The position numbers and the translations under genes were made by a program. This document shows positions 42,731-51,078 of a stretch of DNA of 64,000 nt, piece after piece (within the stretch, counting starts at the first letter, position 1; each line of letters opens with the position of its first letter). The notes beneath the pieces were generated by a model. It did no database searches. It had not been told where the DNA came from and saw only the letters and a list, made by a program, of their open reading frames with translations. The stretch comes from Hymenobacter frigidus (GTDB lineage: Bacteria; Bacteroidota; Bacteroidia; Cytophagales; Hymenobacteraceae), in NCBI RefSeq assembly GCF_014640435.1, contig NZ_BMGY01000015.1, positions 1-64,000 on the forward strand, in the 5' to 3' direction.

Positions 42731-42838
42731 CCTTCATCGGGCTTTCACTGATATCCTGGCCGGTTGTTTGTTAAGCCGTATCCGTATCAGGCTTTTTAGG
42801 CGTGGCACAAGCGCCTCTTGAACTCTCCCTCCCTACTA

Positions 42839-43483
42839 ATGAAAAAATCATTTTCCCTGCTGTTGCTCGCGGCCTCGCTGGCTTTGCCCGCCGCCGCCCA
42901 ACAGGACCCCAAAGCCGGCAAGATTCTGGACCAGATGAGCGCCAAGTATCAGGCGCTGAAAGCTTTTCAGGCAACTTTCACTCAAACCCTGGAAAATCCT
43001 GGTGCCAAGGTGAAGCAAAACATCAACGGCGACATCACGGTGAGCGGCCAGAAGTTTCGCCTCAAAATCAGCGGTCAGGAAGTCATCAATGATGGCAAAA
43101 CCACCTGGACCTATCTGAAGAACGAAAACGAGGTGAATATTTCCGATTCGGACCCGGACTCGCAGGAAATGTCGCCCTCGCAGATTTACACGATGTATAA
43201 AAAGGGTTATAAGTACAACTACGTGCAGCAGGTAACCGAAGGCGGCGAGTCCCTCGATGTCATTGATTTGTCGCCGGATAACCGTCAGAATGACGTGTTT
43301 AAAGTGCGACTTAAGGTGCGAAAATCGGATGCCTCGGTGAAAAGCTGGCAGATGTTCAAGAAAAACGGCAATCAGTACACCTTCTACATCAAGAAATTCC
43401 AGCCCAATCCGTCCACCAATGCCGGCACGTTTGCCTTCGACAAGGCCAAGTACAAAGGCGTGAAAGTGGTGGACCTACGCTAA
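42839..43483 (+). CDS. lolA: LolA-like outer-membrane lipoprotein carrier
   Basis: Periplasmic chaperone of 214 residues that ferries lipoproteins to the outer membrane. The signal peptide is MKKSFSLLLLAASLALPAAA, cleaved before QQDP. The half-barrel follows: FQATFTQTL, VSGQKFRLKISGQEVINDGK and TWTYLKNENEVNISD, then SPSQIYTMYKKGYKYNYVQQ. The ATG at 42839 is preferred to an in-frame TTG 21 nt before it. It follows ftsK, as in many bacteria, but with a 212-nt gap holding a -7 element. Confidence 0.92.
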   Translation: MKKSFSLLLLAASLALPAAAQQDPKAGKILDQMSAKYQALKAFQATFTQTLENPGAKVKQNINGDITVSGQKFRLKISGQEVINDGKTTWTYLKNENEVNISDSDPDSQEMSPSQIYTMYKKGYKYNYVQQVTEGGESLDVIDLSPDNRQNDVFKVRLKVRKSDASVKSWQMFKKNGNQYTFYIKKFQPNPSTNAGTFAFDKAKYKGVKVVDLR

Positions 43484-43507
43484 GCCGCCTATTCAGTGTC
43501 TAATTTC

Positions 43508-43540
43508 AAACGGCCCGCTTCGAAAGAGGCGGGCCGTTTT
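43508..43540 (+). terminator. lolA terminator abutting the next promoter
   Basis: AAACGGCCCGC / GCGGGCCGTTT stem and TTTT. The last T is also the first base of the next -7 element (43540-43547). Confidence 0.85.
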
Positions 43541-43547
43541 ACATTTG
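43540..43547 (+). promoter_or_regulatory. -7 element for the DUF2851 gene, leaderless
   Basis: TACATTTG, five bases before the ATG at 43553. It rules out in-frame starts further up, which would lie inside the lolA terminator. Confidence 0.65.
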
Positions 43548-43552
43548 CTGCC

Positions 43553-44854
43553 ATGCGCGAAGATTTTCTCCATTACGTATGGCAGCACCAGTACTTTGAT
43601 AAGGCCGACTTGCGCACGGCCGCGGGTGAGGAAATTCAGGTACTCAAACCGGGCCACCGCAACGCCGATGCTGGTCCCGATTTCCTGAACGCCCGCCTGC
43701 GCCTGGGCGACGTGGAATGGAACGGGGCGGTGGAAATCCACCTGCGCTCGTCCGACTGGGCCCGCCACAACCACCAAATCGATGCCAAGTACGACCAGGT
43801 GGTGCTGCACGTAGTGGGCAGCCACGATGCCGAAGTGGTGCGCACCAACGGCAGCCCAATTCCGGCGCTGGCCCTCCAAACCCGCCTCGCGCCCGAGCTG
43901 CTGGCCCGCTACCAGGCCCTGGTAGATGCGCCGACGACTGCCCCGCTGCCCTGCGCGCCACTGCTGAAGCTGGTGCCCGAAATCACGAAAACGATGATGA
44001 CGGAGCGCGCTTTGCTGGAGCGCGTGGAACGCAAGGCCGACACGGTTCTGGAGCTGCACCAGCACCTGGGGCAGGATTGGGAAGCCACGGCCTACCACGC
44101 GCTCATGGCCGCTTTTGGGTTCCAGAAAAACAGCGAGCCGCTGGCGCGCCTTGCCAAGGCAGTTCCGCTGGCCGTGCTGCGCCGCCACCGGCACGACCAG
44201 CGCCAGTTGGAAGCGCTACTGTTTGGGCAGGCCGGCTTTCTGGCTGAAAACGACGAAACAGCTACCGACGCCTACATTCAGGACTTGCGGCGGGAGCACG
44301 ATTTCCTGCGGCATAAATACAACTTGGGTGCGGCCGCGATGGCCGTGCACGAATGGAACTACCTCCGCCTGCGGCCGGCCAATTTTCCGCCCGTGCGTTT
44401 GGGCCAGCTAGTGGGTCTATTGCACGCCCGTCCGGCCCTGTTCGATGCCCTGCTGACGGCGCAAAGCGTGGCGGCGCTCACCGAATTCTTTCAGGCCCCA
44501 GCGCCGGATTATTGGCGCGCACATTTCCGGCCCGGCCGGCCGGGGAAAGTACCCAGTCTGGGCAAAGCCAGTATTGATTTGCTGATTACCAATGTAGTGG
44601 TGCCGTTGCGCGTGGCCTATGCCCGCCACGTGGGCCAGCCTGCTGTGGTCGAAAGCAGCGTAGCGCTCCTTAGTGAGCTGCCCGCTGAGCACAACCAATT
44701 CACTGACGTGTACGAGACGCTGGGGTTTGCCCACCGCACCGCCGCCGACTCGCAGGGACTGCTGGCGCTGCACAAAAACTACTGCGTTCCACGCCGCTGC
44801 CTGCACTGCGCCATTGGCAGCCGGCTGGTGCAGCAGCCTCGAATTATAAGATGA
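43553..44854 (+). CDS. DUF2851 family protein
   Basis: Protein of 433 residues of unknown function, widespread in Bacteroidota. The hallmark is near the N-terminus: GHRNADAGPDFLNARLRLGD and WNGAVEIHLRSSDWARHNHQ, with an acidic/His-rich pattern that could bind metal. A Cys-x2-Cys lies near the C-terminus (CVPRRCLHCAIGSRL). Its stop overlaps the ATG of the next membrane protein by 4 nt (ATGA), so the two are coupled. The start is fixed by a -7 element five bases upstream. Confidence 0.87.
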   Translation: MREDFLHYVWQHQYFDKADLRTAAGEEIQVLKPGHRNADAGPDFLNARLRLGDVEWNGAVEIHLRSSDWARHNHQIDAKYDQVVLHVVGSHDAEVVRTNGSPIPALALQTRLAPELLARYQALVDAPTTAPLPCAPLLKLVPEITKTMMTERALLERVERKADTVLELHQHLGQDWEATAYHALMAAFGFQKNSEPLARLAKAVPLAVLRRHRHDQRQLEALLFGQAGFLAENDETATDAYIQDLRREHDFLRHKYNLGAAAMAVHEWNYLRLRPANFPPVRLGQLVGLLHARPALFDALLTAQSVAALTEFFQAPAPDYWRAHFRPGRPGKVPSLGKASIDLLITNVVVPLRVAYARHVGQPAVVESSVALLSELPAEHNQFTDVYETLGFAHRTAADSQGLLALHKNYCVPRRCLHCAIGSRLVQQPRIIR

Positions 44855-46152
44855 AAGTAGTACTAGCCATTCTGCTCAATGTAGGCTTACTGGTACTGCT
44901 GCTGCCTTGGCTGCGGCGGCAGTGGTCGGGAACATGGCGTGGGGTGTTCGGCCTATCCCTTGGGCTGCGGGTTTTGGTGGGAGCGGTTCGTAACTGGCAT
45001 CCCCAAGCCGATGCGGCCTTTATGAGTTTTGTGGGGCGCTTGGTTACGGACAAAATCTGGCAGCACCCCACCCAAACTTGGGACATTCTAACCCGGGCCG
45101 TTACCGTCTTTCCCAAAGGTCACGCGTCTTACGATTTTGTTTTTCGCAATACCTCTAATACCTGGATTTTGATAAAGGTATTGGCCGTGCTAAACTTGGC
45201 CTCTTTGGAAATTGACTGGCTGAACGCGCTTTACTTAAGCCTGTTCGCCTTTGTAGGCTGTTGGGTCTTGGCTCGTACGCTGGTCAATGTATTCCCTGAT
45301 ACACCGGCGGGGGCTGGATTGGTGGCCTTTCTGTTTTGGCCGTCGGTATGGTTCTGGGCCACAGGCATTAGCAAAGAAGCTGTTTTACTGGGAAGCGGAG
45401 CTTGGCTCACGGCTCGGGTGATGGATATTTGCTTTGGTCCGACTCGGTCTGGGTGGGCTTGGGCGGCGTGGCTGCCGGGCACGGTGGTGCTGGCGCTGGT
45501 GCACTTCGGTATGCGCTATTTCTTCGCTGTGCCACTAATCGGGGTGCTGGTGGGCGTGGCAATAGTGCAAGCCCTGTGGCGTAGCGGCGTGGTGCGGCAG
45601 CACGGCGTGCAGGCCTTGGTGCTGGCAACTGTATTGGGGAGTGGCGTGTGGCTGGTTCCGCAATTGAGCACGGCGTTCAGTTTGAATAAATTCACGAATC
45701 AGGTAATGAAAGTTTACTCCTTCGATGTTGCGCATTCGATAGGCAGGCCCCATTTTGAATATCCTAACCTGCGGCCCACTGGCACAAGTATTGCCGCGCA
45801 CGCTCCGTTGGCTGCGGCCAATGCCCTGACCCGGCCGTGGCTGGGAGAGTCGTGGCAGCCCCTGTACGTTGCTGCCGCCCTTGAAAACGTGGCCCTGTTG
45901 GTCCTGCTGGCGCTGGCTGGGTGGGCTGTGGTACGCGGCCGGCCCGGCCGGCTACCCTTTGGCTTAACGCTAGGCCTGATTATCTTTTGCCTAGTGCTGG
46001 CTTTTCTCATCGGCCTGACAACCCCCAATCTGGGCTCGCTCAACCGCTACCGTAGCGGGCTGCTGCCCTATTTGTTGCTGCTGCTACTTCAGAATGACTA
46101 CGCCGCGGCCGTACTTCGGCGGCTGGGCTTGGAGCGGGGAAGCTGGCGGTAG
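44851..46152 (+). CDS. Polytopic membrane protein, GT-C-like, unknown function
   Basis: Protein of 433 residues with about ten hydrophobic helices spread over the whole length. FWPSVWFWATGISKEAVLL (near 165-185) resembles the loop seen in GT-C type sugar-transfer or polymer-ligase-like membrane proteins of Bacteroidota, but no family is certain. A large exported loop lies at ~275-320. Its ATG overlaps the DUF2851 stop by 4 nt. The function is unknown; a role in envelope polysaccharide is inference only. Confidence 0.75.
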   Translation: MKVVLAILLNVGLLVLLLPWLRRQWSGTWRGVFGLSLGLRVLVGAVRNWHPQADAAFMSFVGRLVTDKIWQHPTQTWDILTRAVTVFPKGHASYDFVFRNTSNTWILIKVLAVLNLASLEIDWLNALYLSLFAFVGCWVLARTLVNVFPDTPAGAGLVAFLFWPSVWFWATGISKEAVLLGSGAWLTARVMDICFGPTRSGWAWAAWLPGTVVLALVHFGMRYFFAVPLIGVLVGVAIVQALWRSGVVRQHGVQALVLATVLGSGVWLVPQLSTAFSLNKFTNQVMKVYSFDVAHSIGRPHFEYPNLRPTGTSIAAHAPLAAANALTRPWLGESWQPLYVAAALENVALLVLLALAGWAVVRGRPGRLPFGLTLGLIIFCLVLAFLIGLTTPNLGSLNRYRSGLLPYLLLLLLQNDYAAAVLRRLGLERGSWR

Positions 46153-46204
46153 CTTGGGCCGCGCTGCCCGTTCGTTCGCAAAACAGCCCCTGCGGCTCGC
46201 ATCG

Positions 46205-46212
46205 TACCTTTG
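46205..46212 (+). promoter_or_regulatory. -7 element upstream of the NeuD-like gene
   Basis: TACCTTTG fits TAnnTTTG; leader about 65 nt. Confidence 0.45.
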
Positions 46213-46279
46213 CGTTTCGGGCCTGTTTCCGGCGGCGTATTGCTGCCGGAGCTAAGCGCCGAAATTTGCAACGCAATTC

Positions 46280-46912
46280 ATGGAAAATCCCGTTATTATT
46301 CTTGGTGCCCAGACGGTTGGCACGGCTGCTCTCGATGCTTTTCTCTCCAACGAAGTGGTGGTGTACTGCTTGCTCGACGACGATGCCAAGCTGCAAGGCA
46401 CGGAGTTGCTCGACGTGCCCGTGATGGGCAATACCGACGACGGCGAACTGCTGAAGTTGCTGGGTAAAAAATGCGAGGTATTCGTAGCTACCGAGGACAC
46501 GGCCAGCCGCCGCAGCCTCACCCAAATGCTGCGCACCGAGTACGAAGCTGTGCCGGTAAATGCCATTCATGCGCGGGCCAGCGTATCGGCACACGCCACG
46601 CTGGGCCACGGCAACTACGTGGGCCCCAACGCGGTGGTAGCCGCTACCGCCACGCTCGGCGACAGCTGCCTGATTGGGGCCAACTGCGTGGTTGAAGCCC
46701 GTGCCAACGTCGGCAGCTTTGCCCAGCTGGGCAGCGGAGCCTTGCTCGGGGCCGATGTGCAAGTGGGGGAGCTGGCTTTCATCGGGGCGGGAGCCGTGGT
46801 GGTGGCCGGCGTCAAAATCGGTGATAAAGCCCGTGTTGGGGCTGGCTCGGTGGTGGTGGCCGATGTGGCCAGTGGCCAGACCGTGTTCGGCAATCCAGCG
46901 GTTAAAGTTTAG
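46280..46912 (+). CDS. NeuD-like sugar O/N-acyltransferase
   Basis: Left-handed beta-helix acyltransferase of 210 residues. The N-terminal NAD-like segment VIILGAQTVGTAALDAF (5-21) is followed by hexapeptide repeats from ~100 to the end (VSAHATLGHGNYVGPNAVVA, LIGANCVVEA, VGAGSVVVADV, GNPAVKV). The NeuD/PglD family acetylates sialic or bacillosamine-type sugars. It starts 127 nt after the membrane protein and 8 nt before trhO, so it may be co-transcribed with trhO. Confidence 0.85.
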   Translation: MENPVIILGAQTVGTAALDAFLSNEVVVYCLLDDDAKLQGTELLDVPVMGNTDDGELLKLLGKKCEVFVATEDTASRRSLTQMLRTEYEAVPVNAIHARASVSAHATLGHGNYVGPNAVVAATATLGDSCLIGANCVVEARANVGSFAQLGSGALLGADVQVGELAFIGAGAVVVAGVKIGDKARVGAGSVVVADVASGQTVFGNPAVKV

Positions 46913-46920
46913 TTAAAAGA

Positions 46921-47877
46921 ATGTACCAGGTTCTGCTGTATTACTGCTACACGCCCCTCGATAACCCGGAGGAGTTTCGCGACGAGCACCATCGATTGTG
47001 CCTGAAGCTGGATTTGCGCGGGCGCATAATTGTGGCGGGCGAGGGGCTGAATGGAACGGTATCGGGCACCGTGGAAAACTGCGCCCGCTACATGGCGGCG
47101 ATAAAGGCTGACCCGCGCCTTGCCGCGCTCGAATTCAAGGTCGATGACGTGCCGGCCCACACGTTTCAGAAGCTGCACGTGCGCGTGAAGCCCGAAATCG
47201 TGCACAGCAGCCTGCATCACATGCGGCCGCACGAAAAAACCGGTCAGCACCTATCGCCCGCCGAATTTAAGGCACTGAAAGACCGCGACGATGTGGTGGT
47301 ACTGGATGTGCGTTCCGACTACGAGTACAATCTTGGCCGCTTCAAGAACGCCGTAACGCTCGATATGGAGAACTTCCGTGATTTCCCCGAGCGCGTGGAG
47401 AAATTAAAGGAGTTCAAAAACAAGAAAATCCTGACCTACTGCACCGGCGGCGTAAAGTGCGAAAAAGCCAGCGCCTACCTGCTGGAACAAGGTTTTGAAA
47501 ATGTGTACCAGCTGCACGGCGGTATCATCAAGTACGGTATTGAGGCCGGGGGCGAGGATTTTGATGGCCAGTGCTACGTGTTTGACAACCGCGTGGCGGT
47601 GGATGTGAACCGTGTAAATCCCACCGTGATTTCGCGTTGCCAGCACTGCCAGAAGCCCAGCAACCGCTTGGTCAACTGCGCCAACCCACACTGCAATGCC
47701 CATCTGCCACTCTGCGAAGCCTGCGGCGCGGAGCTGCGCGGAGCCTGTTCCGAAGCCTGCGCCGCTCATCCCGGCAAGCGCCCCTACAACGCTACCGGTG
47801 TCTACTTCAAGCCGAGCAACCATTACACGCCCGCCCAGGGCCTGACCTCTTACGCTAGGGGACTGGTAGAAAATTAA
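46921..47877 (+). CDS. trhO: tRNA uridine-34 hydroxylase, rhodanese family (TrhO)
   Basis: Oxygen-dependent enzyme of 318 residues making 5-hydroxyuridine at tRNA position 34. An N-terminal ferredoxin-like domain (~1-95, GRIIVAGEGLNGTVSGT) precedes a rhodanese domain (~110-215) with active-site loop YCTGGVKCEKASAYLLE. The C-terminal extension is rich in Cys (CQHC, CANPHCNAHLPLCEAC, CSEAC), as in UPF0176 proteins, and probably binds zinc. It follows the NeuD-like gene by 8 nt. Confidence 0.94.
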   Translation: MYQVLLYYCYTPLDNPEEFRDEHHRLCLKLDLRGRIIVAGEGLNGTVSGTVENCARYMAAIKADPRLAALEFKVDDVPAHTFQKLHVRVKPEIVHSSLHHMRPHEKTGQHLSPAEFKALKDRDDVVVLDVRSDYEYNLGRFKNAVTLDMENFRDFPERVEKLKEFKNKKILTYCTGGVKCEKASAYLLEQGFENVYQLHGGIIKYGIEAGGEDFDGQCYVFDNRVAVDVNRVNPTVISRCQHCQKPSNRLVNCANPHCNAHLPLCEACGAELRGACSEACAAHPGKRPYNATGVYFKPSNHYTPAQGLTSYARGLVEN

Positions 47878-47905
47878 AAATGATAAATGCCCAGCCGCAT
47901 TCTTT

Positions 47906-47985
47906 GAGGCTGTTTAGGAATTCAAAACGTCTGTCATCCCGAGCCTGCGAAGAATGACAGACGTTTTGAATTCCTAAACAGCCTC
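47906..47985. repeat. Perfect 32-bp inverted repeat after trhO
   Basis: Arms 47906-47937 and 47954-47985 are exact reverse complements (GAGGCTGTTTAGGAATTCAA...) with a 16-nt loop. TTTT follows the right arm, so it can end trhO transcription. The inner end (CTGTCATCCCGAGC) recalls the other dispersed palindromes. Confidence 0.9.
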
Positions 47986-48042
47986 TTTTGGTCCGGCAGT
48001 TCTGACCATTAACTTTTTAATTCTTCATTCTCAATTATTCCC

Positions 48043-48912
48043 ATGATTCCTTCCTCCGAGCTCATCCTGAACCCCAACGGCAGCATTTACCACCTGAACC
48101 TGCTGCCCGACCATATTTCCGATACCATCCTGACCGTGGGCGACCCCGCCCGGGTGGCACAGGTGAGTCGGCATTTCGATTCGGTGGAGTTTGAGGGTAC
48201 GCACCGGGAGTTCGTGACCCACGTGGGCTACTACCGCGGCAAGCGCCTCACGGTGCTCAGCACCGGCATGGGCACCGACAATATTGATATTGTGATGAAC
48301 GAGCTCGACGCGCTGGTCAATATCGACTTCGTGTCCCGCACCGTGCGCCCGGCCGAGGAGCGCCTGAGCCTGCGCATCATCCGGCTGGGCACCAGCGGCA
48401 GCCTGCAGGCCGATGTGCCCATTGGCGCCATGCTGGCCACCGAGCACGCCGTGGGCCTCGACAGCCTCATGCAATTCTATCCGCTGATGGAAACCGGCCT
48501 GGAAACTGAAATCGCCACCGAACTGCAGCAGACTCTGGGCCTGCCTTTTGCTCCCTACGTGGTGCGCGGCTCCGACCTGATACGCGAGCAGCTGGGCGCG
48601 GGTATGACCATGGGCAACACGCTTACCTGCCCCGGATTCTACGGGCCGCAGGGCCGCCGCCTGCGCCTCGACCTGCGCCAGCCCGATTACATTGCCCGCC
48701 TCCAGGGCTTCCGTCATCAAAGTGCCGAGGGCGAGTTTCGCCTGAGCAATTTTGAGATGGAAACGGCTGGTTACTATGCGCTGGGCCGCTTGCTGGGCCA
48801 CGACGTACTCTCGCTCAATGCCATTGTGGCCAACCGCGCCACCGGCGAGTTTGCCGAAAATGCCACGGCTGTGGTCGATGCCATGATTGAGCGCACCCTG
48901 CAGCTTCTCTAA
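48043..48912 (+). CDS. Nucleoside phosphorylase
   Basis: PNP/UDP family enzyme of 289 residues in purine or uridine salvage. TVGDPARVAQVSRHFD near the N-terminus and VLSTGMGTDNIDIVMNEL carry the phosphate site; RLGTSGSLQADVPIGAMLAT and EFRLSNFEMETAGYYALG are the ribose/base side, with the META motif of the family. Base preference is undecided, though the RLGTSG run suits uridine phosphorylase-like forms. AT-rich island sequence precedes the ATG. Confidence 0.92.
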   Translation: MIPSSELILNPNGSIYHLNLLPDHISDTILTVGDPARVAQVSRHFDSVEFEGTHREFVTHVGYYRGKRLTVLSTGMGTDNIDIVMNELDALVNIDFVSRTVRPAEERLSLRIIRLGTSGSLQADVPIGAMLATEHAVGLDSLMQFYPLMETGLETEIATELQQTLGLPFAPYVVRGSDLIREQLGAGMTMGNTLTCPGFYGPQGRRLRLDLRQPDYIARLQGFRHQSAEGEFRLSNFEMETAGYYALGRLLGHDVLSLNAIVANRATGEFAENATAVVDAMIERTLQLL

Positions 48913-48968
48913 TTCGCGTCCTTCAGCGGTTTCAATAGCATGCCGCAGCATCTGTTAAAAGTCGATAG

Positions 48969-48995
48969 AAATGGCCCGCTTCGGCGGGCCATTTT
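48969..48995 (+). terminator. Terminator after the nucleoside phosphorylase gene
   Basis: AAATGGCCCGC / GCGGGCCATTTT hairpin with a four-base loop. Confidence 0.85.
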
Positions 48996-49042
48996 CAGTT
49001 CAGAAATTGCTAAAAGTTGCTGCCATCCGCAACTGCTTTGCG

Positions 49043-49352
49043 CTAATAAAAATCGAAGCCGAGCACGGCGCGGAGTGGCAGCGAAGTCCCCGACTTTAGG
49101 GTAAGGTGGTCGGTATCGGAGGCCCACACGGTGGTAGCTACGCGCTTGGCGTGCCCGTCGGAGGTTTGGAAATAGATGTCGAGTTTACCGTGTTAGGCGT
49201 TGCCGAGGGTTACGGCCCGGTCAGCATCGACCCGGCGGCGCTAGGCGGGCCGCTTCGTCGGGCAGCACATCCTCGGTGGCGAAGTGCATGCTACCGAGCT
49301 CTTCTTTCTCGATAATTTCGACGGTGGAGGTGGAGTGCGTGAATGATATGGA
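49043..49352 (-). pseudogene. Decayed small-protein gene, frameshifted and with an in-frame stop
   Basis: In minus-strand reading, the end (bases 49192-49043) gives GKLDIYFQTSDGHAKRVATT and VWASDTDHLTLKSGTSLPLR, ending at TAG 49043. The start (to about 49250) gives STSTVEIIEKEELGSMHFAT and EDVLPDEAARLA in a different frame. The join has a frameshift around 49226-49250, and a TAA at 49193-49195 interrupts the second frame where a Tyr is expected. I saw no start codon in the first frame. The parts resemble small Bacteroidota proteins with an ETTVWA-like motif; the assignment is from memory. It lies between the nucleoside phosphorylase terminator and the acyl-CoA reductase. Confidence 0.75.
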
Positions 49353-49445
49353 GGGGGAAATTGACGCGGCTGAGAAGTAGCGTGGTGCCGTTTCGGGTTA
49401 ACGCTGAAAAGTAAGCGTGTCAGTCTGTGTTTTAGACGAAAAATG

Positions 49446-50459
49446 CTAGACAAGCTGGGCTAGAAATTCCATCGTGTCTACCCGGTCAGCGTATTCGCTC
49501 ACGCCCGGGCTCTGCGCTTGCCCAAACGGCAGGCTACCCGCAAAACGCCCCTCGGCCGAAACCACGCATTGCGTTTGGGCCGCCACATCAGTCAGCTGGT
49601 CAGCCAGGTCAACTTCGCTGGCGTACTCGGCGTAGTGCACCACCGAAATGGGCGATACCAGGCCCGCCGCGCGCGTGAGGAGCAGAAAGCCGGTGTCGTA
49701 GTGCGGCACGCGGTTCACCAGCAGTATGCTCTTGTTGTAATCGTAATTGTTGTTGTATTTGTGGTGGTTTAGCACCCCCTCACAGGTTTGCAGGGCATCG
49801 AGCAGGGGCACGAAATTATAATCGGTGGGCACAAACAGCTTGCTCACGTTGCGGCAGCCCAGCCCGTAGTATTGAAAGATGTCGGGCCCCAGCCGGGCCA
49901 GCTCGGCGCTGGTTTCCAGGCCAGTAAGCACGCCCACGCTGGTGCGGTTGCGCCGAATAAGATGGGGCTTTTTGCCAAAATAAAATTCGAAGTAGCGGGC
50001 CGTGTTATCCGAGCCGGTGGCGATAAACGCATCGGCCGCATTCAGACGCGGAAGCACCCTGATGAACTCACCAAAGCGCGGTTCTAGCTGCGTCAATTCC
50101 TCCATTACCCAGGTCATGAGCACGGTGTCGTCGGCGCTGAGTTTGGCTAGCAACACGTGGCCGCTCAGCAGCACGCATAGCAAGTCATGAAACCCAACCA
50201 GAGGGATGTTGCCAGCCATCACCACGCCTACCTGCCGCACGGTGGTGGGCTCGGGTGGGTAGCGCGCCGCCCAGCGGCGGAGGGGCTCTTCGGCCAGCAA
50301 ATGGGCAATGCCAGTTACAGCCGCCGTTACGCTGGGGGCATCGAACCACGCGTTTTGGTTACGGGCCCGCCCGGCCAGGGCGGTCAGTTCGTCGGCAGCA
50401 ATTGTATTTAGGCGTTGGCCCAAGGCCACAAAAGCAGCTAGTCGTTCGGAGTGAGTCAT
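49446..50459 (-). CDS. LuxC-like acyl-CoA reductase
   Basis: Aldehyde-dehydrogenase-superfamily enzyme of 337 residues from the ATG at 50459. QVGVVMAGNIPLVGFHDLLC and the active-site Cys in YGLGCRNVSKLFVP match the LuxC acyl-CoA reductase family, which makes fatty aldehydes from acyl-CoA or acyl-protein. Bacteroidota carry this gene next to a dicluster ferredoxin, here divergent, without other lux genes. The physiological product is not known. A -7-like sequence (CAATTTTG, 50514-50521) lies upstream. Confidence 0.88.
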   Translation of the reverse strand: MTHSERLAAFVALGQRLNTIAADELTALAGRARNQNAWFDAPSVTAAVTGIAHLLAEEPLRRWAARYPPEPTTVRQVGVVMAGNIPLVGFHDLLCVLLSGHVLLAKLSADDTVLMTWVMEELTQLEPRFGEFIRVLPRLNAADAFIATGSDNTARYFEFYFGKKPHLIRRNRTSVGVLTGLETSAELARLGPDIFQYYGLGCRNVSKLFVPTDYNFVPLLDALQTCEGVLNHHKYNNNYDYNKSILLVNRVPHYDTGFLLLTRAAGLVSPISVVHYAEYASEVDLADQLTDVAAQTQCVVSAEGRFAGSLPFGQAQSPGVSEYADRVDTMEFLAQLV

Positions 50460-50553
50460 GAAAGAGGAGTGGGGCTTGGGCCCAGGAGGCCAGCCGTAAT
50501 GGCAAATAGCCAGCAAAATTGGTCGAAACCGTACAAAGCCCGCCGTTGTTGGT

Positions 50554-50561
50554 TAATTTTG
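50554..50561 (+). promoter_or_regulatory. -7 element for the ferredoxin gene
   Basis: TAATTTTG fits TAnnTTTG and predicts a ~90-nt leader. Confidence 0.45.
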
Positions 50562-50652
50562 TGAGCTCAAAGAACGGCGTGAATGGAGCTTTCCACGTAA
50601 AGCCCACACGATTTGTACTGGTTTACCCTTCACTTCTGACCCCCGACGCCCC

Positions 50653-51003
50653 ATGGCCATCATGATAACCGACGAGTGCATCAACTGTGGTGCCTGCGAG
50701 CCGGAATGCCCCAACAATGCTATTTACGAAGGTGGTGCCCAGTGGCGCTGGGCCGATGGTACGAGCCTGAAGGAAGTGACGGCCACTGACGGTGCCGTGG
50801 TAGCCGGTACTGCTCCCCAAACCCCGGTTTCGGACGAGTATTACTACATCGTATCAGATAAGTGCACAGAGTGCGTGGGATTTCATGAAGAGCCCCAGTG
50901 CGCGGCCGTGTGCCCCGTCGACTGCTGCGTGGATGACCCAGACTACCGCGAAACCCGCGAGCGCCTCCTCGAAAAGAAGGAGTGGCTGCACATTGTCGCC
51001 TAG
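50653..51003 (+). CDS. Dicluster 4Fe-4S ferredoxin
   Basis: Electron carrier of 116 residues. The first cluster motif is [12 protein letters not shown] near residues 11-22; the second is [20 protein letters not shown], with a longer Cys-Cys spacing as in Alvin-type (2[4Fe-4S]) ferredoxins. An insert separates the two motifs (~28-68). It is divergently arranged with the acyl-CoA reductase, a conserved pairing in the phylum that suggests functional linkage, though the partner reductase is unknown. Confidence 0.93.
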   Translation: MAIMITDECINCGACEPECPNNAIYEGGAQWRWADGTSLKEVTATDGAVVAGTAPQTPVSDEYYYIVSDKCTECVGFHEEPQCAAVCPVDCCVDDPDYRETRERLLEKKEWLHIVA

Positions 51004-51028
51004 AAATTTCGGTACAATTCACCATAAA

Positions 51029-51063
51029 AGAAAGGCCGTTTCAGCTATGAGGCGGCCTTTTCT
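51029..51063. terminator. Bidirectional terminator between ferredoxin and amidotransferase genes
   Basis: AAAGGCCG / CGGCCTTT stem with a ~14-nt loop, A run on the left and T run on the right. Confidence 0.75.
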
Positions 51064-51078
51064 TATGGTTTGCCACGC

